This document shows, piece by piece, positions 45,664 through 56,960 of a DNA stretch of 64,000 nt. Source of the stretch: Acanthopleura granulata (lineage: Eukaryota > Mollusca > Polyplacophora > Chitonida > Chitonidae); contig JABBOT010000005.1 in NCBI GenBank assembly GCA_016165875.1, positions 16,827,896 through 16,891,895 of the forward strand. The letters are read 5' to 3'. The notes beneath the pieces are model-generated. The model worked only from the letters and a program-made list of their open reading frames with translations. It was not told the origin of the DNA and did no database searches. The position numbers were made by a program, and so were the translations under genes. Each line of letters opens with the position of its first letter. Position 1 is the first letter of the stretch.

Positions 45664-47851
45664 CTGGAAGATGCCAGAACGTCACACTAGAACGCTAGGA
45701 CACTTTGTTTATTCTTCGCCTCATGTTAACTAACCTTAATTGCCACATCACCACCCACCATCCCTTGTTCTACTCTCAAACAATGTTGAGAGGCCAGGTT
45801 TTTTTTCCCCTCCCTCCCTTCTCTGTCCGTCTGTCGTCTTTTCTACCTTTTTTCCTCCCTTTTGTTTTTCGGCGCTTTACAACGTAACCTCCAAACATTC
45901 TCTTAATCCTCTGGAAAATTCCGCCATTGGATGAACTTTTCAATGAAATCACATTGTCTGGGATGTGAACTTTGTACAAGGCTTTAGCTCATCTCCAGTA
46001 CAGATTGGGCTTTTATGTCCCACACCCATTTGATATGTGCTGACCTTTAATTCACTACTGAAGGGACGATGGTGTCCCCTTCTCTGTCAGTTCAACCAAG
46101 ATGACTCAGTCACTCTAACAGCAAGATAAACTACCTTCTGTACATCCGCAAAGACCAGTTTGCGGATTTAGCTCAAAATTCTGTTTTAATAGGTCTATAC
46201 TAACCAATGTGAAGCCATGCTTTCCAGGCCAATCTCACCAATTTACTGTCCACGAATTGTAAACATTCACTTGTATGAGAGTCAGGTATAGCTCCTCAAT
46301 CAGAAAAATTGCCAAATGTTTCAGATATCAGTGTTTTGTATAGATGTTGACAAATATCAAATACATATAAATTATACTTATTCTCAAAAGAAAGAAAAAT
46401 CCAAGTAAATTCCCATACCCAAGCCAACATTTCCTCGCACAAAAAATATTTCCCTCCATCCATTTCACACATTTTGCAATCTTATATTTTTGACATCTTC
46501 CTTGAAATCGATTGGTATTATCCTAACTCTTCAAACTATTCAAGCACCTCTGCAACCAACATTTTGAAACATTCTGACAAAACTATGGGTTGTAGAGAAA
46601 TAATTTACACAGTTTTATGAAGCTCGCATCTTCAACCACACAAAGTAGTCATTTTTAGAATCATTTTCACTATCCTTGTATGCATAAATTCCACTGAAAG
46701 AAGTGCTTCAGTGCTTGAAAAGGTTACAGTATTAGTACTTTTTGAAGTCCTCCGAATCTCTGCAGAACAAGGAGACATGTACATAACCTACCTGGTTCCA
46801 TAGCTCTGTGAACAGAGGGAAGATGCGCCAAGGAATCGCTCCAGTTTCCTCGCCATAATTTTGTCTTTGGGGAGGAATCTGTCCACAAATGAAGCGTTCA
46901 TAAATTACTGACAAACAGGCAAGCGAGGAGTTAACAGCATGCAGCCATAATCTGTTAATCACATATGATAGCAAAGGCCATAAACAAAGAATCACAAATT
47001 TCTGACATGTTTAACGGTGATATTTCTTTTCCTAATTTTTGTTTTACCTTATTATTAAGTACATTTACTTCATCATGTAATAAATGCTCAGTGTAAGGAA
47101 TCAGAGTTAACATCCAGTAAATCCTTTATATACATATATATATTTATTCCTAATAATAAAGATCAACTTCTTTTTTTTTTTCAAATATATATTATATTTT
47201 TCAAATCAATTTGTTCTGCAATAACGGTATAATTTAGTTGAAATGTTAGAAAACCATGCATGAAGATAAAAAAGAAACAAAAAAAACAGATTAATACAAA
47301 ACAAATACTCCATTATATACAAAAAATGTATGACATAATGATTAAACCAAAGTGTATATATATGTACATGTATTTGTAATGCATGTACCAACTTCATTCC
47401 AAGTTACATAAACACAAACCATTAAAAAAAAAAAAGTTTCACAGGAAATAAAACAGAAGGCCACACAAATATCTTTAGCAACTGGCATTAAAATTAAACA
47501 AAAAAAAACAAAGGAAAAAAAAAGAACAAAAAACAAGCAAGTCTTCGTTGACCCCTTGTTCCACCCTCATCTTAACATGAAACTGTACTGGAAATCATGA
47601 AAAATTCATTTTAAGAGATGAAAATTTTGATCTGTAAATGATTAGGAAAGATAATCTGATGAAATTTTATACCAAAATCACCAGGTTTTAAACAACAGGT
47701 CTGCACCAGGGGGAAATTGTTTACTTCGTTAATCAGAAAAATCAACTAAAAGTAGGGGTTTTTTTTTAAGTGGGCGGGGGGGGGGGGGGGATTTGGAGAA
47801 GATTTTTTTTTCTTTCTTTTTTTCGAGGGAATAAACTGAGGAAAACCTCAC
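45664..47851 (-). other. ARID3 intron (ARID to REKLES)
   Basis: This 2.2-kb intron has consensus ends. It is AT-rich, with poly(A)/poly(T) tracts and a G-run near 47,771-47,789. No transposon or secondary exon was recognised. The open frames in it are low-complexity. Confidence 0.8.
47761..47822. repeat. T-run / G-run low-complexity tract
   Basis: A T-run, then a run of about 15 or more G, then a T-rich run inside an ARID3 intron, just downstream of the exon ending at 47,852. The minus-strand Pro/Lys-rich open frames here are produced by this tract. Confidence 0.85.
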
Positions 47852-48060
47852 CTGACTCTTGTGAGCTAAGTTTTCCGTTGATGAGACTGGCGTTAAGGTG
47901 AGGGTGGGTGGTGGGGAGGAGGGTGGGACCAGGAGATAGATCATAGCCGAAGCTAGACCGTCTACCTTCTCTTCGGTTCCCGTCAATGGCTGCCTGTAGC
48001 TCGGCAGGATTGCTCAGTTTCAGCTTTTCGCATTCGTAGGGATAAAGGTACTTCATATAC
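47852..48060 (-). CDS. ARID3: ARID3/dead ringer exon (ARID C-terminal extension)
   Basis: This exon completes the extended ARID domain. The first base finishes the Gln codon begun in the upstream exon. The next 69 codons start YMKYLYPYECEKLKLSNPAE and run through LQAAIDGNRREGRRSSFGYD, the C-terminal helices and basic turn typical of ARID3. The second half (about residues 40-69 of the exon) is a Pro/Ser/Thr/Leu-rich linker of low conservation. The acceptor is tattttcag before 48,060 and the donor is CAG|GTGAGG at 47,852. The exon leaves one G in the last codon, which joins to CT of the next exon to give Ala. The intron to the upstream exon is about 2.6 kb and the intron to the next is about 2.2 kb. 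Confidence 0.96.
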
Positions 48061-50672
48061 CTGAAAATACACATTGAGGCACATGGACATGTAATATTAT
48101 ATGACTGAGCTAAATTGTCACATCCACTGACCAATCAAGTTGCAGGTTTCAATACATAAAGGCCTGGCCCGGGGCAGCCACGCCTTTGTATCAGGTGGTT
48201 CATTAAATAACTGGCTCAGGGAGTTGGCGTTTTTAGAAGGAAAAAATCAAAAGGCAACAGATGAAATAAGCTTTCAATAACACTAATAATGACTTCAAAG
48301 AAGAGTAAAACTGACATGTGGAAAGGTTCTTAGAGAAAATCAATTTCAAGGTGCAAATTTCATTTGATTTATTCTGGTTTTTGCCCATTCAGAAGTAATT
48401 TTTCATTTAAAGAGTATCCTTCAAAGAACATGAGACCCTGTATTAACAGAATATAGAATTATTATTCTATTGACAATAACTGGCATAAATACATGTATGC
48501 CAAACTCTTGATAGTACATGTACTTGCAATATGTCTAGAGTGAGGTACAGTCATAACTCCATTCCAACCCTCTCAAGAAAATGCACATATACAGACTGAT
48601 CATATTGAATACCTTTGAATAACAATGACTGCATGCTGATGAGAGCTATTTCCTACCTAAATGCATATAACTACATGTATATAGTAATGTTCCTATAAAC
48701 CGATTCCTATAAATAATCCAGGGTGTATTATTGCAATTAAGCTTGTTTATTCCGGTCAGTGTTCACGATATGGAATCGATGCAGCAAGAAATCAAATTGC
48801 TAGGCGATTATCTTCCTGATTTCTCAGGACAGATGGTTTGACGACTAATGCAGACTGGACACATCCAGTTAACACATGTATAAACCTAATCAAAAGCAAT
48901 TACTGCCAGGCACACTGTAATTAATGTCTCAGCCAATCAAAAGTCGTGTTATATAAGACATTAATGCTGGATATATCCAATCATGTTGGATGTTACCTCA
49001 TAAATCGGTGATTCAGAAAGCCTATGAAAATGGCTGTGCCAAATGTTACATAACTTAGCTGATGTCCTGACTGGGATAATTTGTATGTAAACAGTACCAT
49101 TCTTTATATTAAGGTACAATGTCTATGCTGATTGCAGAGACATATGAATGTAATTAAGTCAGTGATTAGCTCGCTTACACTGGTCACTGTGTGACATCAC
49201 AGGCAATAAGAACTGGCGGTCACTTGAATCTGTTCTACTCATATAATTCTTAAAAATATTTCTCTCAGTATCAAGTTTTTCATCCTGATATCACGAGAAT
49301 AATTTTGGAAAGAAAACATAGCTGCTGCGCAATCTTGTCTTTGGCATGCAAGAGGACCAAATCCTGTAGTCTTAAAATAAAAATTTTGAAATAAATAAAA
49401 CTTAAATACACCTACATGTATTTCAATTTGGATTGTTTTAAATGAAATGAAAACAACATATTTAAACCTTGTACATTCCAATTTATCTTACTTCAAATGT
49501 AAGGCAGCAATGCAGTATTGCAAATACACTTGGGCAACATTAAAGGTCTGTAATTCAACCAGGGACAAAATACTCTAGTCGACTCTTGATCACCTATCTT
49601 GATTCGAAATTTAATCCTTACTCATGCACAAGTCTGGCTGTTTTATCAGAGTTCGTGATCAGAGCTAGTGTGAAACAATTTGAGACAACTGGACTACATT
49701 AGACTACAGCTGAGCTTTATTACGATTAAATATCCCCTCGAAAAGCTCCTGTATGTCTACTCCCACAATGCCTCTTGACCCCAGAGCGCGCCCTTAAATA
49801 TGCACCCACAATACTTCGCTCTCATTACACCCCTTATCAGGCGTAATATAAACTCAACACAGGCACGAATTAAATGCATTTAATTGGTCTGCTGAACCAT
49901 TTAATCAGGCAGATTAATAATGCTTGGTGGGTGGAGGTCGCTCTTGAGCTCCTGAACCCTGGATAACACTGGGGCTGTCATTGACTCCCGATGGTCCCTT
50001 GTATCGGGGAAGCCCAATCTCTGAGGGCTTCTGGAGGGGACCTTAATTGTACGTGAACGTCTGTACACTACAATTACATGCACACCCTTCCTCTAAACGC
50101 CGCCATTCAGTGTCTGGATTCAGGCTAATCCCCTGATATCAAATAGCTTAAGTGGCCTTCAGCAACAGCATTGCAACCATCAGTCTCAAATAAACTGCTC
50201 TTTTCAAACCAGGCACTTTAAAGTGCATTTTCCTCTCCCTCTCTCTGAGAATAATGGCAACTGCTGCCCTTGGCAACAAAAGGTGACAAAAAATGCTTTC
50301 ACTGATAGCCCAAGTGTAAATTATATTCGATTACACGTCTCATGTTTTCAATTTTATAAGCATACACTGTTATGATGCATTTTACTGTTGTGAAGAAGTA
50401 AGTTACACACACATCTGAACATTAAAACTGAAAATTAAATCTACAGATTCAAACCTAAAGACTGTCCTCAAGTTTAGATTTAAAACTTTACTAACTACCA
50501 TGTAGTTAGTAAATAGTAATATTATCAAGCTCTTCACTGTAAGCCAAATTCAACTCTACCACGTGTCCACACTCCAATTTGCTAAATAGGAGCCTAAATC
50601 AATTTCAAAACGCCTTAAATATGGCATCCATGTTTTACGATTAAAAAAAATAAATTGCAATAGGTCACTCAC
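48061..50672 (-). other. ARID3 intron (within the ARID domain)
   Basis: This 2.6-kb intron splits the Gln codon inside the ARID domain. It contains an AT-rich, palindrome-bearing candidate regulatory block at 49,840-50,110. No repeats of the SINE families seen in the left half are present. Confidence 0.8.
49840..50110. promoter_or_regulatory. Candidate intronic enhancer with POU/homeodomain palindrome
   Basis: The block contains the perfect palindrome aattaaatgcatttaatt at 49,867-49,884 (overlapping ATGCAT octamer-like and TTAAT homeodomain-like cores), followed by tttaatcaggcagattaata. It sits in the intron that interrupts the ARID domain. Conservation is an inference from composition; no alignment was possible. 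Confidence 0.35.
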
Positions 50673-50856
50673 TGAGTTCTGAGGGTAAAAGCAGCACTAG
50701 TGATGGAGGAAGGAAGATTGAGTCCTTTGGTAATTTCTCGCCACAGTTTCTTGTTGATGACTTCGACCAGCCCACCCTTGGATACGACCAATCGGAACAG
50801 CTCATACAGGTCTAAGGTCTGTTTTGCCATGATCGGTATTCTGTTAACAGGTGTTC
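50673..50856 (-). CDS. ARID3: ARID3/dead ringer exon (ARID domain core)
   Basis: This exon encodes the central part of the ARID (AT-rich interaction domain), the helix-turn-helix module by which ARID3/dead ringer proteins bind AT-rich DNA in the nucleus. The minus-strand frame reads TPVNRIPIMAKQTLDLYELF and then a segment containing GGLVEVINKKLWREITKGLN and ITSAAFTLRT, which is the near-invariant ARID3 signature. The acceptor is cttcag before base 50,856 and the donor GTGAGT follows base 50,673. The exon starts with two bases that complete a Gly codon (G from the missing upstream exon) and ends with CA of a Gln codon. That is 184 nt: 2 + 60 codons + 2. The preceding exon, expected to encode the start of the ARID (the segment ending in a Gln-Lys-Arg-Gly-like turn), was not found up to base 64,000. 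The family assignment is recognition from memory. ARID3A, B and C are not distinguished, and an invertebrate usually has a single co-orthologue. Confidence 0.96.
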
Positions 50857-51389
50857 CTGAAGAAAAGGTGAAAATTGGTTAAAATGTGATTCTGGAAAAA
50901 TATATCACACCTTATAATGCTAAGGAGCTTTATAATGTTAGGAGACAATTAAATCTAGTCAAGTACATTGTCTCAACGTCACTGGCAAGACAAGGAGCTT
51001 TTGGTTCCAAAAGATCACACAAAATACTTTCTCTAATGTTGCTCAGTATTTATTGAATAAAACAATATCCATGTGGGTCTGTGGTAAAAATTTTGTTCAT
51101 TATTCAAAGTCTACACCAGAGTTTTCACCATAAACATTGTTGTTAATAGATGCCCAATTTCTTTTTATTCCATATGCTTCAGAACTATTCTGAAACACCG
51201 TTTTACAACATAAGCAATATTGCTCTCAGAGAAAATATAATGAACAAATACATAATCATAATCTGATAATTTAATAATCCTGACAATAAATGGTACAATT
51301 GTCTGAATAGTGTGTACTTGGTCTTCTAATGTGTGGTGTATCAGCAGGTTTCTGTAAAGGGGGACTTAATACACAGCCTTAAGGTACAG

Positions 51390-51790
51390 CTTCCATAGAA
51401 TAGAAAAACAAATTAGATATAATTGAATAATTCTTCAGTGGTTAACCAGCCTAATTAATTTAATCAACCTCACAGATCAGAGTCAAACAAGCAAGTGGCG
51501 CAAGTCAGGAGGAGCAAAATTAAATGATTTATTATCTGACAGCGAGAGGAGAACGAACGTAAAAGACGAGCACCAATTAATAATTGAGTCGCAGTTGGCA
51601 AATGGCACAGCATGATGATTGGTCAATAGCTTCTCAGGGTGACACATCATCGTCATTTCCCGCAACCAGATTCATAGACCCGAGGACAGGAATTGAAAGA
51701 GATATTCCCATGATTGCTCTTACAAATGCGATCCATTATTTATCCGGATTGTATCAAAGAGAATCGGTTACAATTTGATATCAATACCCG
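51390..51790. promoter_or_regulatory. Candidate conserved noncoding element
   Basis: About 400 bases with many transcription-factor-like cores and almost no low-complexity sequence: gcctaattaatttaatcaac, aaattaaatgatttatt, ttatctgac, accaattaataattgag and tgatgattggtcaatag. The texture (unbroken, mixed, homeodomain-rich) is what ultraconserved developmental enhancers look like. This is an inference. Confidence 0.4.
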
Positions 51791-52439
51791 ATACCGTGGA
51801 TTTTGCTTCTCAGCACACATCATTAACACAATAAATGATCAGAGGATTGATGAAAAATAGAGAAGTCTGTTGACTTTTAGCCCCAAGTGCTCAGTGGTTA
51901 AAGCATCTCTGATCACTGTTTATATGAATCATTATCCCAGGAGTTTGTTTGCTTGGAAGAATTGCTCGGCCTTGCAACCTTCAGGGCTTGTAATACTTGA
52001 ACAATCCATAAAGGAAAAAACGATACCACAGGAAAAATCTAAATAACAGCAAATGCCATCTCCAAGTGCCAACATTATGTTCACAATGCCAAGTTACAAC
52101 CAAAATGGAATCATTGTCAAGACATTTACAATCAATATCTTTAAAACATTTCCCCGAGCCTAATTGGCAAATTAATCTAACCAGTGAAAACAAGAATATT
52201 CGTCAATATGAAAAGGATTTTTTTTCTTTTTTCTTTTACCATTCAAATGCATGATAGAGACAGTAAAATGTGTAATATTCAGACATCTTGGAATTGTTCA
52301 AGTCAATGCTTTGAGAGGCCTTTGAAACCCTGGTATAATATTGTCTTTCTTGACATTCATAAGGCTGTCTCTAGTACAACAGACCTTACATTAATTCTGT
52401 TTGCTCAATGTTAAATTGCCCTTTTTATATTTGAAAGGC

Positions 52440-52620
52440 AATAATGTGGCAAATAGAACCGGGAATTTTACCAGAGCTTGAAACAAAGATCACTGCCTTT
52501 GAACATGGAAGCGATGCTATATCAATTAGAAAAGAATATCAAGCATGTTTGCATGGGGTCTTAGAGAGTGCCTTAATTAAGGAGAGCCATGAATTTTCAG
52601 ACTGAGCCTCTCAGCGAACT
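52440..52620. promoter_or_regulatory. Candidate conserved noncoding element
   Basis: The block contains aacaaag (SOX-like), a tttgcatg octamer-like core, the perfect palindrome ccttaattaagg and tatcaattag. It shows no repeat character or coding frame. The regulatory role is inferred from site density and from its location in the large ARID3 intron. Confidence 0.35.
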
Positions 52621-53289
52621 GTTTGGTCATCATTGATTGGCTGGGAATATCTCACTGGATAATGACAATTCCATACGCTGTTACCACATAATTGTGACCC
52701 CAGAAGAAGGGAACTTTCAGCTGTGTTTGTCCACTTTGTTCACAAAGACATTTTTTGTCAATAGCAGATATCCCCCCACCCTCCAGAATTTGAGGGAGTC
52801 ATTCCTCAAAAGAACCAGTTTAGATGAGTGGTAACAAATATTTCTGTTGTTCTTCAAAATGTTGACTATGTACTTTTTCAGTGAGTGTGCAGTTTCCGTG
52901 TTTTTGATTAAAATAGGTCAACATACTTATAGAATACAAGGAAATAGCAAAAACAAATCTGGAGGTTTATGATGAACTTTTACTACTAGTCAGATTACTT
53001 TTTCACAACGAAAGTGATTTCTACAAATAAAATATTTACAGCCACACAGAACTGACAGTAAAAACATCTTAGTCTATCAACATTTATCCGTTAAAAGACG
53101 TTTCTTCTCAAAAGCCTTTGGTACTGCCACATGCTTGCTACCTTTAGCTGATGTGATGCACCGCATGAGGCTATCGTAAACAGAAGTGTGCACAAATAAA
53201 ATGCAGCACTTACATTCAGCCATGCACAAACATAAGAAATCTTCTCACTGTTGATGATAACTAATGTAATAACCCTAAAGATTTGCCAG

Positions 53290-53490
53290 TAAAATACATT
53301 TTTAGAGGCAACTAAACATCATGAACTATTACTACATTGTTGTTGAAACTCTCACTTTCCAGCAGGATATCGTCATACCTTCCAAACCAAACCGTACAAC
53401 ATATTTCTAACACGAGTAGAACTCTCCGAACAGGGAAAAATAACTCAGTCATGGTCTAAATTTAAGTTCAAATACAGTATTTTACAGCAC
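53290..53490. repeat. Intronic dispersed repeat, copy 2
   Basis: This copy shares acatttttaga, tgaaactctcactttccagc, accttccaaacc and the final 'aagttcaaatacagta' with the copy at 54,715. It is more diverged from the copy at 44,638. It lies in the large ARID3 intron in the same orientation. Confidence 0.45.
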
Positions 53491-54714
53491 CTTTACACTC
53501 GTGACTGTGAGCTGGTAACAGCTAGATGAGCCTATGACATCACTTGACTTCTCAAAGCCTCTGAGCAGAAAACTTCCTTAGTCGTCCTTCCAAACTCTTA
53601 CCACATTTGGCGTCATGCTGACCCATTAGTGAAAATCTATATTAACTTAATTACTACCAAATGGAGCCTAATTACTGGATCATACAGAAGGTATATGAAA
53701 AGCGCTTGATAGAGGGATTCATCATGAAGTTAAACGCTGCCAGTTATTTTTTGGATAGGTTCAACAGCCAACACATCCTTTAGCATGTTTTCTGTGTACC
53801 CCCATCACTGCCAATTACAAGCCTCAAACTCTATTACAATTAACGCAATACGGATGCATCAGGAAAAAAAAAGCGCCAGCTCAAAAAACAGATTCTAAAG
53901 TCTGACTCCTGTATTAACGCAAAGACGGCACCTATTAAACATTCGGCTTGCTCCTTCAATGTCTACTTACCCATTAAGTTTTTAACCATGCCAAGCTTTT
54001 TTTTTATTCAACTATTCAGAAGAGCAGCCAGACAGCCGGCAATTAAATTTTACTAACAGAACAAATTTAAACACCATCATTTCAAACAATCATTTATTTG
54101 ATTGTTGTTTTATGTCTTCCATGTGAAATGTTTAAAAATAAATTAGCTGAAACTTAAAGCACAGAAACCACAGTTGGTTATTTCAAATATAAACCCCAAA
54201 TCTGGTTAATTTATGTAGCCCCTATCTGCCCTTAAAGAACAAACGGCAACAAGATTTGGACAGAGGTGGGTACACGTCTTTGTCCTTGTGCACGTTACAG
54301 GACACCAGGTCAGAAAACCTAATCTCTACTGATTAGAACCGTACAAATTACCTTTACAGCCACTTTGATGTCTTATCTAATCTTCTATCAAAACAAGAAA
54401 CAGAATCAGACCATAAAATACCAGTATCATAATAGCTGTCACATTATCTGCAGATCTGGTGGACATTCAATCTTCGGGGTAGCAGAATCAAATCCTGGAC
54501 ACTGTGTATAAATGCAAAGAGAGAGAGATCTACCTGTATGAAGATCAAACTACACAAGTACATCTCTGTTGAGAACTGAGGAAACTTCATCATCGTGAGA
54601 AAGTCCAGCCACCAATTTAAATGCAAAAGTCAAAATTACAAAGGTCAAAGTGAGATAACTGACGTGAGAAAGTTTGAAGTATAGTTAAAATACTGTGTAG
54701 CTGTCCTAAAGATC

Positions 54715-54905
54715 TGTCTCAAAAAGTTACATTTTTAGACAAAAATAAAGAATATAAACTACTATTTTTGGTGCTGAAATGGTAGTATATCACTCTACAT
54801 TCCAAACAAACCTCCCACACCTGAGTAAGTTCAATGGCATTCTCAAGATAAGGCAAAATCAGTAACTTAGTGAAGGGCAAAATTTCAAGTCAAATACAGT
54901 AGTGT
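54715..54905. repeat. Intronic dispersed repeat, copy 3
   Basis: This copy holds 'gttacatttttagac', 'tttttggtgctgaaa', 'acattccaaacaaacctccc', 'caagataaggcaaaatcagt' and 'aaatttcaagtcaaatacag', matching the same order of landmarks as the copies at 44,638 and 53,290. Confidence 0.5.
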
Positions 54906-56699
54906 GGAAGCTTGAGGTTTGTGAAAGAACCTGTAAGATGTAATCTGATCTTTGGTTTCATCAGTCGTCCACTTATCTATCATCCAGCCCATTACTCAGT
55001 TGACTCTTTTACTCCCAGGTCGTGGAAATTTCAGACACAGACTCATGCAGTCTGGTGTTTTTAATTGGCAGGCATTCATTTTATATTCTGACGAAGTTTT
55101 TTCTTTTAACTTCTCCTTTGGCAAAAAACTTTTTCCTGACATTTTTCACTGAAGATGGTTATTTCCAAAAATTTGGATTTTTGTTTCCTAGCCGACTGCC
55201 AACTGCCCCAAGATGCTTCACAACAAATTAATTTCTGTTTTACGATGGTATACCATGCCAGTAATTGGATGGAAGGAAGAATTTTTTGGCTATTAGGCCA
55301 AAGTGTGCAGTTTTTCTCCTTTCTCATAAAAAAGCTAATATAAAACAGATGCCATTGGTGTATCTCAGAAGGCACCAAAATGATGGCATGGTAATATTGG
55401 GCTGGGAATTCCAGCTTCCAGCAACTACAACAAACAACAACACATATAACTGCTGAAAAAAGGACATGTTATTACAGATAAAGATATAAAAATTCCATGG
55501 GTATCCATGTTCAATTTGAAGACATGCAACCGGTAATGAAATTATCTCCAAGACACATAAAGGCCAACCCTACAGCATCTTGATATCCCTCCAAGTTTAT
55601 GGATGGAATTTGTATCATTTTTTCCATATTTATGCGAATTTGCTCTGTGAACTTAATACAATGCTAATTAATGTGGAATGCAGTGCAGCCAAATAATCAT
55701 AAGGAAACCATCTCATTTTTCCCCCTGGGCCCTTGATTAAGTGCCGTGTAATGTCTAACGTTGATTGGAAACCTAAGTCAAGACAGACGAGTTTTGTTTG
55801 GGCAACTATGTGAAATATCTTTGCCGATCTCATCAGGCTAGATGTTAATCCCAGGCCAAGAACAGTGCTTGGGAGCAGACCCTGTCTATTTATACTAGCG
55901 TGGGGAGAGACTAAGTTGCAGCCGGCCAGCCACCACATCTATCTTAATATCTCTACATGCTGTGGGGGGATAGTGTTGGGGGTAACTTTATCCCAAGGTA
56001 ACTCTCTGATGGAGCTACAACAATGTCTCTTCCTGGCCAGCTACCAACGTCCCACTACAGTTCAGGCTACCACACACAGTTTCTTCTCCGTGCTTGTTCA
56101 AACAGAGACGACCACCTCTCTGTGTAACTTTATCGATGTTTCTTTAAGAAAATGAAATTTTTCTTGCTTGCCTTCTGTAATCAGTTCACGTTTAAAAACC
56201 AGGATTATTATTACAGTTTCACCCCAAAAAGGTTTAATTTTATCCATTCCTTCAGATTTCCTACAAAAAAGGCGTATATTAACCCAAAAGTTTCAATAAC
56301 TTTGCCACCTGCTAAGATGATAGCGTAAACAATTAAACAGCTGTTAGAAGTGTCTTATAATTTAACAATCTTAAAGGATACAAATATTTACACATGTGTA
56401 CACAAGTTTAATTTCTACATCAGTGTTTTCTTTTCCCAATTAAACAAGCAAAAAGACAATCAGAAGTCCAACTTGAAGTCTTTTTAAGAACTCTTTCTCA
56501 AAAACCACTAAACAATTTCTCTTGCCAAAATGCATACATGTATATTTCAAATTTCCACTGAAAGTGCCATGGTTAAATGTTTTTCTATTAATCATGTAAG
56601 GCTGTACAAAAATAGAAGAGTTCCGGCACATGCTCTTCAATTTCTCCTTCCAGAGGGCATCAGTGCAAAAATTCAATAGTACCTCTATCACTTTTCCTT

Positions 56700-56960
56700 A
56701 CAAGCCTCGGCAGTCAAAGCTGTCATAAATCAGCGAGTGATTATGCTAATGAGTTGCACGTTGTGCAGTATCTCTTGTCATCTAGCCAGACTTTGACAGT
56801 ATCAGGCCTATCAGTTTTCCTCCCCTATCGTCAATTCTCCACCGTACAGGTGCCCCACGGTAAAGCCCTGCACCTCTTAAGATCTGACGTATCAGGACAC
56901 CCTGGCTAATTTGCCACAGATTTGATAAGCTTGATGTGAAGACGGAGAGGAAGTGAAGGT
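56700..56960. promoter_or_regulatory. Candidate conserved noncoding element
   Basis: A mixed-composition block with gtgattatgctaatgag (homeodomain/POU-like), cacgttgtgcag and ttgacagtatc (TALE-like). It is free of simple repeats and sits in the large ARID3 intron. The regulatory role is inferred. Confidence 0.3.

Noticed and set aside
47766..47851. Pro/Lys-rich continuation of the ARID3 frame
   Set aside because: It lies beyond a CAG|GTGAGG donor and is produced by a T-run/G-run tract.
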